Positions 36,775-44,538 of a DNA stretch of 64,000 nt are shown here, one piece after another (position 1 is the stretch's first letter; each line of letters begins with the position of its first letter). Below the pieces are notes generated by a model. It was given only the letters and a program-made list of their open reading frames with translations, had not been told where the DNA came from and did not search any database. Made by a program: the position numbers and the translations under genes. This DNA is from an uncultured Pelagibacteraceae bacterium. GTDB taxonomy: Bacteria; Pseudomonadota; Alphaproteobacteria; Pelagibacterales; Pelagibacteraceae. Where the stretch lies: positions 1 to 64,000 of the forward strand of contig CACEHR010000004.1 of assembly GCA_902559395.1 (NCBI GenBank), given 5' to 3'.

Positions 36775-36911
36775 ATAACCTCCGTCGTTAACTAAATAGA
36801 CGTTACATTATTGGCTATGAATTAATATAAAAAAACTGATTAGTTTAGAACAACTCCACTTTAGATAGTAAAAAAAACCTATAATGAGCAGATTTACTTT
36901 AATCAATTAAT
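36775..36911 (-). promoter_or_regulatory. Leader region of the purine permease, no clear element
   Basis: This 137-base gap between two same-strand genes is one of the longest intergenic spaces here. Near the permease start, read on the minus strand, it holds two TAACG repeats about 14 bases apart, the palindrome GTTAAC and the Shine-Dalgarno GGAGG. The rest is A/T-rich with short T runs. I could not fold it into a known purine or xanthine riboswitch by eye. It probably contains the permease promoter and the end of the upstream transcript. Confidence 0.3.
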
Positions 36912-37217
36912 TTAAAAGCAACCGTTTGAAACAAAACCCACAACTATATTTTCTGAATTTATTTCAAACCTACGTTCACATGGAACAAGGTATTTTTTGC
37001 TATTATAAACAAACTCAAAATTGCCTTTAGCATTTTTAAAGTCTTCGTCTGGTTTTCCAAGCTCCATCTGAAGTTCACTAGCTGATTTTCCAAGAAATTT
37101 ACTTAATTTTTCATTTTCCTTTTCAACAATGGCATCTGTTTTATCTTTAACAGTTTGGCACCCTGAAAAAAAAATTAATATAATTACAAGACTTAATGCT
37201 GATTTTAATTTTGACAT
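36912..37217 (-). CDS. Small lipoprotein, SmpA/OmlA-like fold possible
   Basis: 101 residues with a lipoprotein signal peptide ending FFSGC (C20). The mature part has a charged helix (KDKTDAIVEKENEKLSKF), then LGKSASELQMELGKPDEDFKNA, reminiscent of the helix-turn and L-G-x-P-x pattern of SmpA/BamE-type domains, then a short beta region and a terminal Cys (VSNGCF). Two Cys in the mature part (about 79 and 100) may pair. Family is not certain. It lies between the permease and the divergent importer operon, with no evident link to purines. Confidence 0.6.
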   Translation of the reverse strand: MSKLKSALSLVIILIFFSGCQTVKDKTDAIVEKENEKLSKFLGKSASELQMELGKPDEDFKNAKGNFEFVYNSKKYLVPCERRFEINSENIVVGFVSNGCF

Positions 37218-37343
37218 AAGTTTAAATTAACATTTTTCGTTACACTCATTATTAACTTTTAAGTTGTATAAATAATTTATTTCTTATTACTTTTAAGTTT
37301 AATTATAGTAACAATTGTGTTCTTTATTTGATGGTTCAAGCAT

Positions 37344-37934
37344 ATGAATGAAAAAGTCCTAGAAAAAATACTAAATATATTTTCAAAAGAGGTTTTGCCC
37401 TTAACTGAAAAAGGTGTTGCTAAAGGTAGTAAAGTATTTGGTGCCGCAATAATTAAAAAAGATGATTTATCGCTTATAGTTGCAGAAACAAACAATGAGA
37501 TAGAAAATCCATTGTGGCATGGTGAGATGCATACCCTTAAAAAATTTTATGAATTAGATGCAAATGCAAGACCAAAAGAAAAAGACTGCATGTTCTTAAG
37601 TTCACATGAACCTTGCAGTATGTGTTTGAGTGCAATTACATTTTCTGGATTTGACAATTTTTATTATTTGTTTCCGTATACTGCCACAAATGATGAATTT
37701 AATATTCCACATGATTTAAATATACTCAAAGAAGTATTTAAAATTAATGATGGAGAATATAATAAAGAAAATTCCTATTGGAAAAGTCAGAATATAAATT
37801 TACTTATTAAAAATTTACCTTCTTCAAAAAAAGAAAATATTTTAAATCAATTAGACGAAATTAAAAAAAAATATCAAAAATTATCAAATCAATATCAGGA
37901 AAATAAGGATGGAAATTCTATACCATTAAATTAA
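37344..37934 (+). CDS. Cytidine/guanine-deaminase-like protein with extended C-terminus
   Basis: 196 residues. The zinc-deaminase motifs are WHGEMH (H-x-E, about residues 57-60) and EPCSMCLSAI (PC-x-x-C, about 93-101). Residues 140-196 form an unrecognised charged helical tail (SKKENILNQLDEIKKKYQK). The core resembles nucleoside/nucleobase deaminases of the CDA fold, but is distinct from the GuaD-type gene at 44067. It starts the importer operon, 3 bases before the ABC ATPase, so it probably deaminates what the transporter brings in (cytosine, guanine or adenine type). Exact substrate unknown. Confidence 0.72.
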   Translation: MNEKVLEKILNIFSKEVLPLTEKGVAKGSKVFGAAIIKKDDLSLIVAETNNEIENPLWHGEMHTLKKFYELDANARPKEKDCMFLSSHEPCSMCLSAITFSGFDNFYYLFPYTATNDEFNIPHDLNILKEVFKINDGEYNKENSYWKSQNINLLIKNLPSSKKENILNQLDEIKKKYQKLSNQYQENKDGNSIPLN

Positions 37935-37937
37935 GTA

Positions 37938-39428
37938 ATGAATACAAACCTTAAAATTTCAAATGTAACTAAAATATATCCTGGGTGTGTTGCAAACGAC
38001 AATGTTTCACTCGAATTTAATAGTGGTAAAATTTATGCTCTTCTTGGAGAAAATGGTGCTGGAAAATCTACACTAGTTAAAATTCTATCAGGTGTCATCA
38101 TCCCTGACGAAGGTAAAATTTATTTAAATGAAAATAATCTAAAGCTCAATTCACCATCAGATGCAAAAAAAAATGATATCGGAATGGTATTCCAGCATTT
38201 TAATCTTTTTGAAACTTTGTCTGTATTTGAAAACTTAATAATAGACTCAGATGAACAAAGGGAAAGTTTAAGAGAAAAAATTGATACAATTATGAAAAAA
38301 TATAATTTTTCAATTGATCTTGATATTCCTGTACTAAATCTATCAGCAGGTCAAAAACAGAAAGTGGAAATAATAAGATGCCTAATAAGGAGTCCAAAAG
38401 TTTTAATTATGGATGAACCAACATCTGTATTAACAGAACAAGAAACGAGTGAATTATTTTTATCTTTGAAAAAATTTTCAGAAGAAGGAATTTTAATTAT
38501 TTATATTACACATAAACTAAAGGAAGTTATGCAGCTTTGTGATGAAGTTGCTGTAATGAGAAGAGGAAAGTTAGTTTCTGTAAGTGAAATAAAGAACGAA
38601 AATATTGAGTCACTTGCTAACAAAATGGTAGGTCAGAATTTAAAAACAATTAAGAAAAAAAAAACAAAAACTTCATCAGATCAATTAATTAAAATAATGA
38701 ATCTTAATTTTACAAGTGAAGATCCTTTTGAAACAAATTTAATGGATATTAATTTTTCTGTTAATCGAGGGGAGTGTTTAGGAATTGCTGGTATATCAGG
38801 AAACGGACAAAGTGAATTATTTCAAGTATTAAGTGGTGAAATTATTTCGGAAAAGAACTCTATAGAATTTAACAATAATTACATAGGAGATTTAAATCCT
38901 CAAGAAAGAAGAGAATATTTGATGGCCTTTTCTCCAGAGGATAGGCTTGAGCAGGCTGCAATTCCACAAATGAAAATTTTTGAAAATGTAGCTCTAAACA
39001 ATTTTAAATCATCAAATTTTTTTAATAATGGATTAATAAACGAAAACAAAATTAAAGAACATTCCAAAAAAATAATTTCAGATTTTAATGTTAATACGGA
39101 CAACATTGAATTAAAAAGCCAATTTTTGTCCGGAGGTAATCTTCAAAAATTAATTATTGGAAGAGAATTAATAACTTCTCCAAATTTATTAATTTGTTTT
39201 AATCCAACTTGGGGTCTAGATGTTGGAGCAATAAATTATATCCACGAAACATTGATTAAAATCAACGAACAAAATAAATCAATTATATTAATATCTACAG
39301 ACACTGATGAGTTATTAAAATTAAGTGATAAAATTTCAGTAATTCATAAAGGAAAATTGTCAAAAATTATGAATGCTGAAGAAGTTACCCCTGAAAAACT
39401 TGGGATACTAATGGGAGGAGCAAATTGA
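37938..39428 (+). CDS. Nucleoside ABC importer, tandem ATP-binding protein
   Basis: 496 residues with two ABC domains, as in ribose/nucleoside (CUT2/BMP-type) importers. The first has Walker A GENGAGKST (37-45), signature LSAGQKQ and Walker B VLIMDEPTS. The second has a degenerate Walker A GISGNGQSE and signature LSGGNLQK, the normal state for this family. It resembles YufO/NupO and the RnsB-type proteins. It powers import by the two permeases that follow: the TGA stop overlaps the first permease start by 4 bases (TTGA). Confidence 0.9.
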   Translation: MNTNLKISNVTKIYPGCVANDNVSLEFNSGKIYALLGENGAGKSTLVKILSGVIIPDEGKIYLNENNLKLNSPSDAKKNDIGMVFQHFNLFETLSVFENLIIDSDEQRESLREKIDTIMKKYNFSIDLDIPVLNLSAGQKQKVEIIRCLIRSPKVLIMDEPTSVLTEQETSELFLSLKKFSEEGILIIYITHKLKEVMQLCDEVAVMRRGKLVSVSEIKNENIESLANKMVGQNLKTIKKKKTKTSSDQLIKIMNLNFTSEDPFETNLMDINFSVNRGECLGIAGISGNGQSELFQVLSGEIISEKNSIEFNNNYIGDLNPQERREYLMAFSPEDRLEQAAIPQMKIFENVALNNFKSSNFFNNGLINENKIKEHSKKIISDFNVNTDNIELKSQFLSGGNLQKLIIGRELITSPNLLICFNPTWGLDVGAINYIHETLIKINEQNKSIILISTDTDELLKLSDKISVIHKGKLSKIMNAEEVTPEKLGILMGGAN

Positions 39429-40489
39429 TTAAAATCGTAAAAAGAGATCAACCATCAAGAGCTATTTTTTTCTTCACACCTGTGTTAGCTATTTTTCTAA
39501 CATTAGTAGCGGGAGGTTTGATTTTTTTTATTTTAGGTTTTAAACCATTTGAAGCTCTTAAATTTTTTTTCATAGTTCCAATTGCAGATAAATATGGTTT
39601 CAGTGAATTACTATTAAAAGCTACACCTCTTTGTTTAATAGCAATCGGTTTATCTTTTTGTTTTAAAAGTAATAACTGGAATATTGGAGCCGAAGGACAA
39701 TTAACTTTCGGGGCGATAGTTTCTGGAGGAGTTGCATTATTGTTTTATGAGCAAGAAGGATTTTACATTCTTCCAATAGTAATTTTAGCTGGTGCAATCG
39801 GTGGTATGCTGTATGCATCAATACCCGCAATCTTAAAAACTTACTTTAATACAAATGAAATATTGGTAAGTCTTATGTTGGTATATGTCTCAAAATTAAT
39901 TTTGGACTACCTTGTTGTTGGTCCTTGGAGTAATCCAGAGGGATTTAATTTTCCTGAAACCAGACAGTTCAGTGACTCTGCTAAACTTCCGTTATTATTT
40001 GAAGGACTAAGAATTCATGCAGGAATATTTTTAGCGTTATCTGCAGTGGTTATCAGTTGGTTTGTTTTTTATAAAACGTATTTAGGGTTCCAAATGAAAG
40101 TTTCAGGTTTTAGTTTAAAGACAGCTAAATATGCCGGATACAAAGGTAAAAAAATGATCATTCTCGTTTTTTTAATAAGTGGTGCTTGCGCAGGTTTAGC
40201 TGGAGTTGGAGAAATAACTGGACCTATTGGTCAGCTTCATAGAGAAATTTCTCCGGATTATGGTTTTACTGCAATAATTGTAGCGTTTTTGGGTCGTTTA
40301 CATCCTGTTGGTATCATCTTTGCATCACTAGTTGTTGCAATAACTTATTTGGGTGCTGAAACAGCTCAAATATTTATGCAAATTCCTAAATATACTGGTC
40401 AGGTTTTTCAAGGAATGATTTTATTTTTTCTTCTTGCATCAGATTATTTACTTTTTTTCAAAATTAAATTTATAGGTTCAAAAAAATGA
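39425..40489 (+). CDS. Nucleoside ABC importer permease 1
   Basis: A 354-residue inner-membrane permease of the BPD_transp_2 family with about 8-10 hydrophobic segments. Blocks such as NNWNIGAEGQLTFGAIVSGG and GVGEITGPIGQLH are typical of the NupP/YufP/RnsC group. The start codon is TTG at 39425-39427, overlapping the ATPase stop; a strong GGAGGAG at 39414-39420 supports it. It partners with the next gene as a heterodimeric channel. Confidence 0.9.
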   Translation: MIKIVKRDQPSRAIFFFTPVLAIFLTLVAGGLIFFILGFKPFEALKFFFIVPIADKYGFSELLLKATPLCLIAIGLSFCFKSNNWNIGAEGQLTFGAIVSGGVALLFYEQEGFYILPIVILAGAIGGMLYASIPAILKTYFNTNEILVSLMLVYVSKLILDYLVVGPWSNPEGFNFPETRQFSDSAKLPLLFEGLRIHAGIFLALSAVVISWFVFYKTYLGFQMKVSGFSLKTAKYAGYKGKKMIILVFLISGACAGLAGVGEITGPIGQLHREISPDYGFTAIIVAFLGRLHPVGIIFASLVVAITYLGAETAQIFMQIPKYTGQVFQGMILFFLLASDYLLFFKIKFIGSKK

Positions 40490-41418
40490 TCATCGATATA
40501 AATTTTATTGGACTGATAATTGCATCAATAATGGCCTCCGCTGTTCCTTTGATCCTAGCGTCCTGTGGTGAACTTATTACAGAAAGATCCGGTGTTCTAA
40601 ACCTTGGTGTTGAAGGAATGATGATCATTGGCGCTATATCAGGCTTCGCATTAATGACAGTGACAGGAAGTTTGATTATTGCAGTTTTTGGTGCAATGTT
40701 AGCTGGAGTTCTAATTTCAACTATTTTTGCATTCCTGACTCAAACATTAATCACTAATCATGTTGCTACTGGTTTGGCGCTTACCATATTTGGAATTGGA
40801 ATTTCTGCGATGATAGGAAAAAATTTTGTAGGTATTCCTGGAAAAGAGTTTCCTGTTTTGTTTGAAGGGTTAAAAGATACAATACCACTTTTAGGCCCAA
40901 TATTATTTGGACATTCAATTGTTTTTTATTTTGCTTTTTCCCTTCCCTTCATAACTAGCTATTTTTTAAAAAAAACGAAAATTGGATTAATTGTAAGAGC
41001 TGTAGGAGACTCACCTGAGTCTGCATCTAATCAAGGAATAAATGTAAGGCTAGTTCGTTACGCTTGTATACTTTATGGAGGCGCAATGAGTGGACTTGCT
41101 GGTGCATATTTATCCATGATTTATACTCCTCAGTGGATTGAAAATATGACAGGTGGAAGAGGTTGGATCGCATTGGCTCTGGTGGTTTTCTCAACGTGGA
41201 ACCCAATTAAAATTTTGATTGGTGCTATGATTTTTGGTGGATTAACAATTATTCAGTTTCATATGCAAGCAATTGGAGTAAGAATTCCTGTGCAATTTTT
41301 AACAGCTCTACCTTACATCGTTACAATAATAGTTTTAGTTGTAATTTCTCGTGATAGTAGAAAAATAAGACTAAGTACTCCTAGTTCATTGGGGAAATCT
41401 TTTCATAAAGACAATTAA
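40486..41418 (+). CDS. Nucleoside ABC importer permease 2
   Basis: 310 residues, BPD_transp_2 family, shorter subunit of the pair (NupQ/YufQ/RnsD-like). The conserved ERSGVLNLGVEGMMIIGA block (about 30-47) and VGDSPESASNQGINV (about 180-194) are present. ATG overlaps the previous stop by 4 bases (ATGA). It has about eight membrane segments. A 76-base gap to the binding-protein gene follows. Confidence 0.9.
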   Translation: MIIDINFIGLIIASIMASAVPLILASCGELITERSGVLNLGVEGMMIIGAISGFALMTVTGSLIIAVFGAMLAGVLISTIFAFLTQTLITNHVATGLALTIFGIGISAMIGKNFVGIPGKEFPVLFEGLKDTIPLLGPILFGHSIVFYFAFSLPFITSYFLKKTKIGLIVRAVGDSPESASNQGINVRLVRYACILYGGAMSGLAGAYLSMIYTPQWIENMTGGRGWIALALVVFSTWNPIKILIGAMIFGGLTIIQFHMQAIGVRIPVQFLTALPYIVTIIVLVVISRDSRKIRLSTPSSLGKSFHKDN

Positions 41419-41494
41419 TTTAAAAATAATCATTTTTTTTTAGATAATTTAATTTAAATTTAAATAATTAAAAAATCAAAAGGGGAAATAATTT

Positions 41495-42565
41495 ATGCAT
41501 AAATTTTTAATTCGTTCTTTCGTCTCTTCTTTAGTTTTATTATTTACATTAACTGTAGCTGCAGTTGCCAAAGATGTTAAAGCAGCATTTGTTTATATTG
41601 GTCCAACTGGTGACCATGGATGGACATATCAGCATGATGTAGGTAGAAAAGCTGTCGAAGCTGCCGGATTTAAAACAACTTACGTAGAAGGTGTTCCAGA
41701 AAGTGCCGATGCTGAGAGGGTTCTTAGACAATTAGCTAACTCTGGTCATGATGTTATCTTTACAACTAGTTTTGGATATATGAATCCAACTAACAAAGTT
41801 GCAAAAGAGTTTCCAAATGTAAAATTTGAACATGCTACTGGATACAAAAGAGAACATCCAAATGTTTCAACATACGCAGCCAGATTCTACGAAGGTAGAA
41901 CTATCTTAGGAACAATTGCTGGAACTATGACAAAATCAAATGTTATTGGTTATGTTGCATCTTTTCCAATTCCTGAAGTTATCAGAGGTATCAATTCATT
42001 TACTTTAGCAGCTCAAAAAGTTAACCCAAATATTAAAACTAAAATTGTTTGGGCTTTCACTTGGTATGATCCAGGTAAAGAAGCAGAGGCAGCAAAAGCT
42101 TTAATTGATCAAGGTGCTGATGTAATTGCTCAACATACAGATAGTACTGCTATTGTTCAAATGGCTGAAAAAGCTGGAGTATATGCTTTTGGACAAGCAA
42201 GTGATATGGACAAGTTTGCTCCTAAAGCTGTATTAACTTCAGTTGAAAACAATTGGGGACCATATTACGTAGACAGAGTTAAAGCAGTTGCAAATGGTAC
42301 ATGGAGTCAAAAAGATACTTGGCATGGTATTGGGGATGGTATGGTTGTGATATCAGATTTAGATTCACAAATGCCAGCTGACCTAAGATCAAAAGTTAAA
42401 AAACTTCAGGCAGATTTAGCATCTGGAAAAGTTCATTCTTTCACGGGACCAATTTATGACCAGAAAGGTAATTTAATGGTAGCAGAAGGAAAAACTGCAG
42501 ATGATGGAATGCTTGCAGGAATGATGACTTACGTTAAAGGTGTTGAAGGAGATATACCTAAGTAA
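41495..42565 (+). CDS. BMP-family nucleoside-binding periplasmic protein
   Basis: 356 residues. Signal peptide (1-about 25), mature part beginning KDVKAAFVYIGPTGDHGWTYQHD, the start of a BMP/PnrA-type (PF02608) substrate-binding domain. The inter-lobe blocks VGYVASFPIPEVIRGINSF and TWYDPGKEAEAAKALI are typical. It delivers ligand, probably purine nucleosides or bases, to the preceding permeases. It comes last, after a 76-base gap with its own good ribosome-binding site (AAGGGGA), and before a terminator, so separate high expression is plausible. Codon use is less AT-extreme. Confidence 0.92.
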   Translation: MHKFLIRSFVSSLVLLFTLTVAAVAKDVKAAFVYIGPTGDHGWTYQHDVGRKAVEAAGFKTTYVEGVPESADAERVLRQLANSGHDVIFTTSFGYMNPTNKVAKEFPNVKFEHATGYKREHPNVSTYAARFYEGRTILGTIAGTMTKSNVIGYVASFPIPEVIRGINSFTLAAQKVNPNIKTKIVWAFTWYDPGKEAEAAKALIDQGADVIAQHTDSTAIVQMAEKAGVYAFGQASDMDKFAPKAVLTSVENNWGPYYVDRVKAVANGTWSQKDTWHGIGDGMVVISDLDSQMPADLRSKVKKLQADLASGKVHSFTGPIYDQKGNLMVAEGKTADDGMLAGMMTYVKGVEGDIPK

Positions 42566-42589
42566 TCAGTTTCTAATTTAAAAAATTTA

Positions 42590-42617
42590 AAAAGGCCGGT
42601 TTTTTAACTGGCCTTTT
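42590..42617 (+). terminator. Rho-independent terminator after the binding-protein gene
   Basis: AAAGGCCGGT (42591-42600), loop TTTTTA, ACTGGCCTTT (42607-42616) pairs over 10 positions with one G-U, followed by T residues. It lies between two convergent genes and directly precedes the stop of the phosphoribosyltransferase gene. Confidence 0.88.
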
Positions 42618-43142
42618 TTATATCTGATGTTTTTTTTTGATTTCTTCAATCCTTAATTCTTCATAAATTTCGAAGGGTTGCACTATCCAAGGATTATCAG
42701 GAAGTCTATTTGCACAGAAGTCTGGCTCAAATGTTGATTTCTTTTTTTTAAATAATGTTGCGGTTTTAATGTCTTCTATTTTATCCTTAATGGGTTCGTA
42801 TTTTTTTAACCAATCTATACTTTTGTTAAAAGTGATTCCCGTGTCAGATAAATCATCACATAAAAGTATTTTTCCACCCATATTAGGTGCTATCGAACTC
42901 ATTTCTCTTGAAAACACAATATCACCCTGCTCATCCTCTACTCCCTTACCACTGTAAGACTCAACTGCAAGATACGCACATTTTAATTTAAAAATTCTAC
43001 TTAAAACATCTATCATCGGCGCTGCTCCACGCATGATGCCAACTAATATTGTTGGTTTATATCCGCTATCGTCAATTTGGATTGCTAGTTTCTCAACTGT
43101 CTTGTTGTACTCGTCCCAGCTGACAATCATTTTTTCAGACAT
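42618..43142 (-). CDS. Xanthine/guanine phosphoribosyltransferase-like protein
   Basis: 174 residues with a phosphoribosyltransferase fold. The PRPP loop is ILLCDDLSDTGIT (about 91-103). The N-terminal ILVGIMRGAAPMIDVLSR and the C-terminal WIVQPFEIYEE (family W-x-x-x-P-W/F block) fit purine PRTases of the Gpt/hypoxanthine type. It would convert xanthine or guanine plus PRPP to XMP or GMP. It is last in the uraH-xdhA-xdhB-guaD-puuD operon, 16 bases downstream of puuD, giving the cell a salvage option beside breakdown. Confidence 0.82.
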   Translation of the reverse strand: MSEKMIVSWDEYNKTVEKLAIQIDDSGYKPTILVGIMRGAAPMIDVLSRIFKLKCAYLAVESYSGKGVEDEQGDIVFSREMSSIAPNMGGKILLCDDLSDTGITFNKSIDWLKKYEPIKDKIEDIKTATLFKKKKSTFEPDFCANRLPDNPWIVQPFEIYEELRIEEIKKKHQI

Positions 43143-43158
43143 AACTTTTTATAACTAG

Positions 43159-44067
43159 TTATTTAAATAATAAAACTAAAACTGCAAGAACGATAAGTGC
43201 TATTATTGAAGAAATTAGAATATACAACCTGTGAATGTTTCTTCCTCTTAAATTAAAATAATGTCTTGCTACACCAGAAATAACGGCAATCGCACATAAT
43301 ATTAACCAATTATATTGGTGATAAACTAAAAAACTCGAATGCCCAGATAGCATTATAAACAAAACTAAAAAAGTTGAATAATTATTGTGAATTGATCGTT
43401 GTTTAGCTGCTAGAGATAAACTCATGTCAAATTTTTCGCCTCTTTCACTACTACTAATTATGTTCATTTGATTAGGGATAATTACTGTGAAAACATTACC
43501 AAACATATTGGATCCAATGATTAATCCAACACTTAAAATTGCAAATTTTGGTCCAAATAATTTTGTAAGTCCAAATGATATAACTGCTAGCAAAATTATT
43601 CCCGTGGATATAAATAAAATATTATTCTCAATTAATTTTGATTTACATAAAAGATCGTAAACAAACCAAGCTACAATCAATGATAATAGCGAGATAATAA
43701 TAGCATAACTTGGAGGCATTAATAGAACACGCTTATCAACCATCAATACTCCAGCGTTATAATAGTAAATTACAACCAAGAGCAACATTCCAGTCACAAA
43801 AGTTAAGTAACTTTGCCACTTAAAGATTACTAATCTATTTAAGTAATCCTGAGGTAGAGATGTTTTTAACCTCGAAAGTTTGTAAAAAAAACCTGAATGC
43901 ATCAGATATCCTTCACCATCGATATCATCACTTGTTATATTTTTATTTAAATTATTATCTAAGTAATTAAATAAAAAACTATTACCTACCCATAATATTG
44001 CAAATAATACATGACCCCATCTTAGAATAACTTCTAACCATTTTATTGTATAAGGTAAAAATTCCAT
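43159..44067 (-). CDS. puuD: Urate oxidase membrane domain (PuuD/DUF989), without cytochrome c domain
   Basis: 302 residues from the ATG at 44067 (a TTG one codon earlier is possible). The start IKWLEVILRWGHVLFAILWVG and later HNNYSTFLVLFIMLSGH (with paired His) match the membrane part of PuuD, the cytochrome-linked urate oxidase. About eight hydrophobic segments are visible. PuuD normally continues into a C-terminal cytochrome c domain; here the protein ends in a last membrane helix (SIIALIVLAVLVLLFK) and no heme motif follows before gpt. It converts urate to 5-hydroxyisourate. Urate use is supported by xdhAB upstream and uraH in the same operon. ATG overlaps the guaD TGA by one base. Confidence 0.85.
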   Translation of the reverse strand: MEFLPYTIKWLEVILRWGHVLFAILWVGNSFLFNYLDNNLNKNITSDDIDGEGYLMHSGFFYKLSRLKTSLPQDYLNRLVIFKWQSYLTFVTGMLLLVVIYYYNAGVLMVDKRVLLMPPSYAIIISLLSLIVAWFVYDLLCKSKLIENNILFISTGIILLAVISFGLTKLFGPKFAILSVGLIIGSNMFGNVFTVIIPNQMNIISSSERGEKFDMSLSLAAKQRSIHNNYSTFLVLFIMLSGHSSFLVYHQYNWLILCAIAVISGVARHYFNLRGRNIHRLYILISSIIALIVLAVLVLLFK

Positions 44068-44537
44068 CAATATTTTATTTTATCTACTTTTTTATCCCAA
44101 ATTTCAAATGCTTTTAAAGCTTCATCTCTAAGCATTTGTATCATTTTAATTTTCCTATCATCAATTTTTTTTGGAATTTCTGTATAAATAAACGAGTCAT
44201 CGAAATCTATATTTTTTGCATCCTCTCTAGTGTTTGCATAATATATTTTATCTAACCTTGACCAATAAATCGCTGAGAGACACATCGGACAAGGTTCACA
44301 GGAAGTATAAATCTCGCATCCAGAAAGATCAAAAGTATTTAAGTTTTTACAGGCTTCTCGAATTGCTACTATTTCTCCATGAGCAGTCGGATCATTTGAA
44401 GAAGTAACTTTATTTGAGCCCTCTGCAATAATCTTATCATTTTTAACTATAACACTTCCAAAGGGACCACCAACAGTATTTGCACTATTTATTGAAAGTT
44501 CAATAGCTTTTGCCATAAATTTTTTTTTATCTTCCAT
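44067..44537 (-). CDS. guaD: Guanine deaminase (CDA-fold)
   Basis: 156 residues. Zinc ligands and catalytic Glu: HGE (H53, E55) and CEPCPMC (C83, C86). GPFGSVIVKNDKIIAEGSNKV and the C-terminal EALKAFEIWDKK are characteristic of bacterial CDA-type guanine deaminase (B. subtilis GuaD is 156 residues), although tRNA adenosine deaminase TadA is a relative. The operon position between xdhB and puuD supports guanine to xanthine conversion plus ammonia. It lies one base after xdhB. Confidence 0.88.
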   Translation of the reverse strand: MEDKKKFMAKAIELSINSANTVGGPFGSVIVKNDKIIAEGSNKVTSSNDPTAHGEIVAIREACKNLNTFDLSGCEIYTSCEPCPMCLSAIYWSRLDKIYYANTREDAKNIDFDDSFIYTEIPKKIDDRKIKMIQMLRDEALKAFEIWDKKVDKIKY

Positions 44538-44538
44538 T

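Noticed and set aside
36775..36911. Purine or xanthine riboswitch before the NCS2 permease
   Set aside because: I could not find a convincing conserved core or paired stems by eye. A covariance search against purine and xanthine riboswitch models would settle it.
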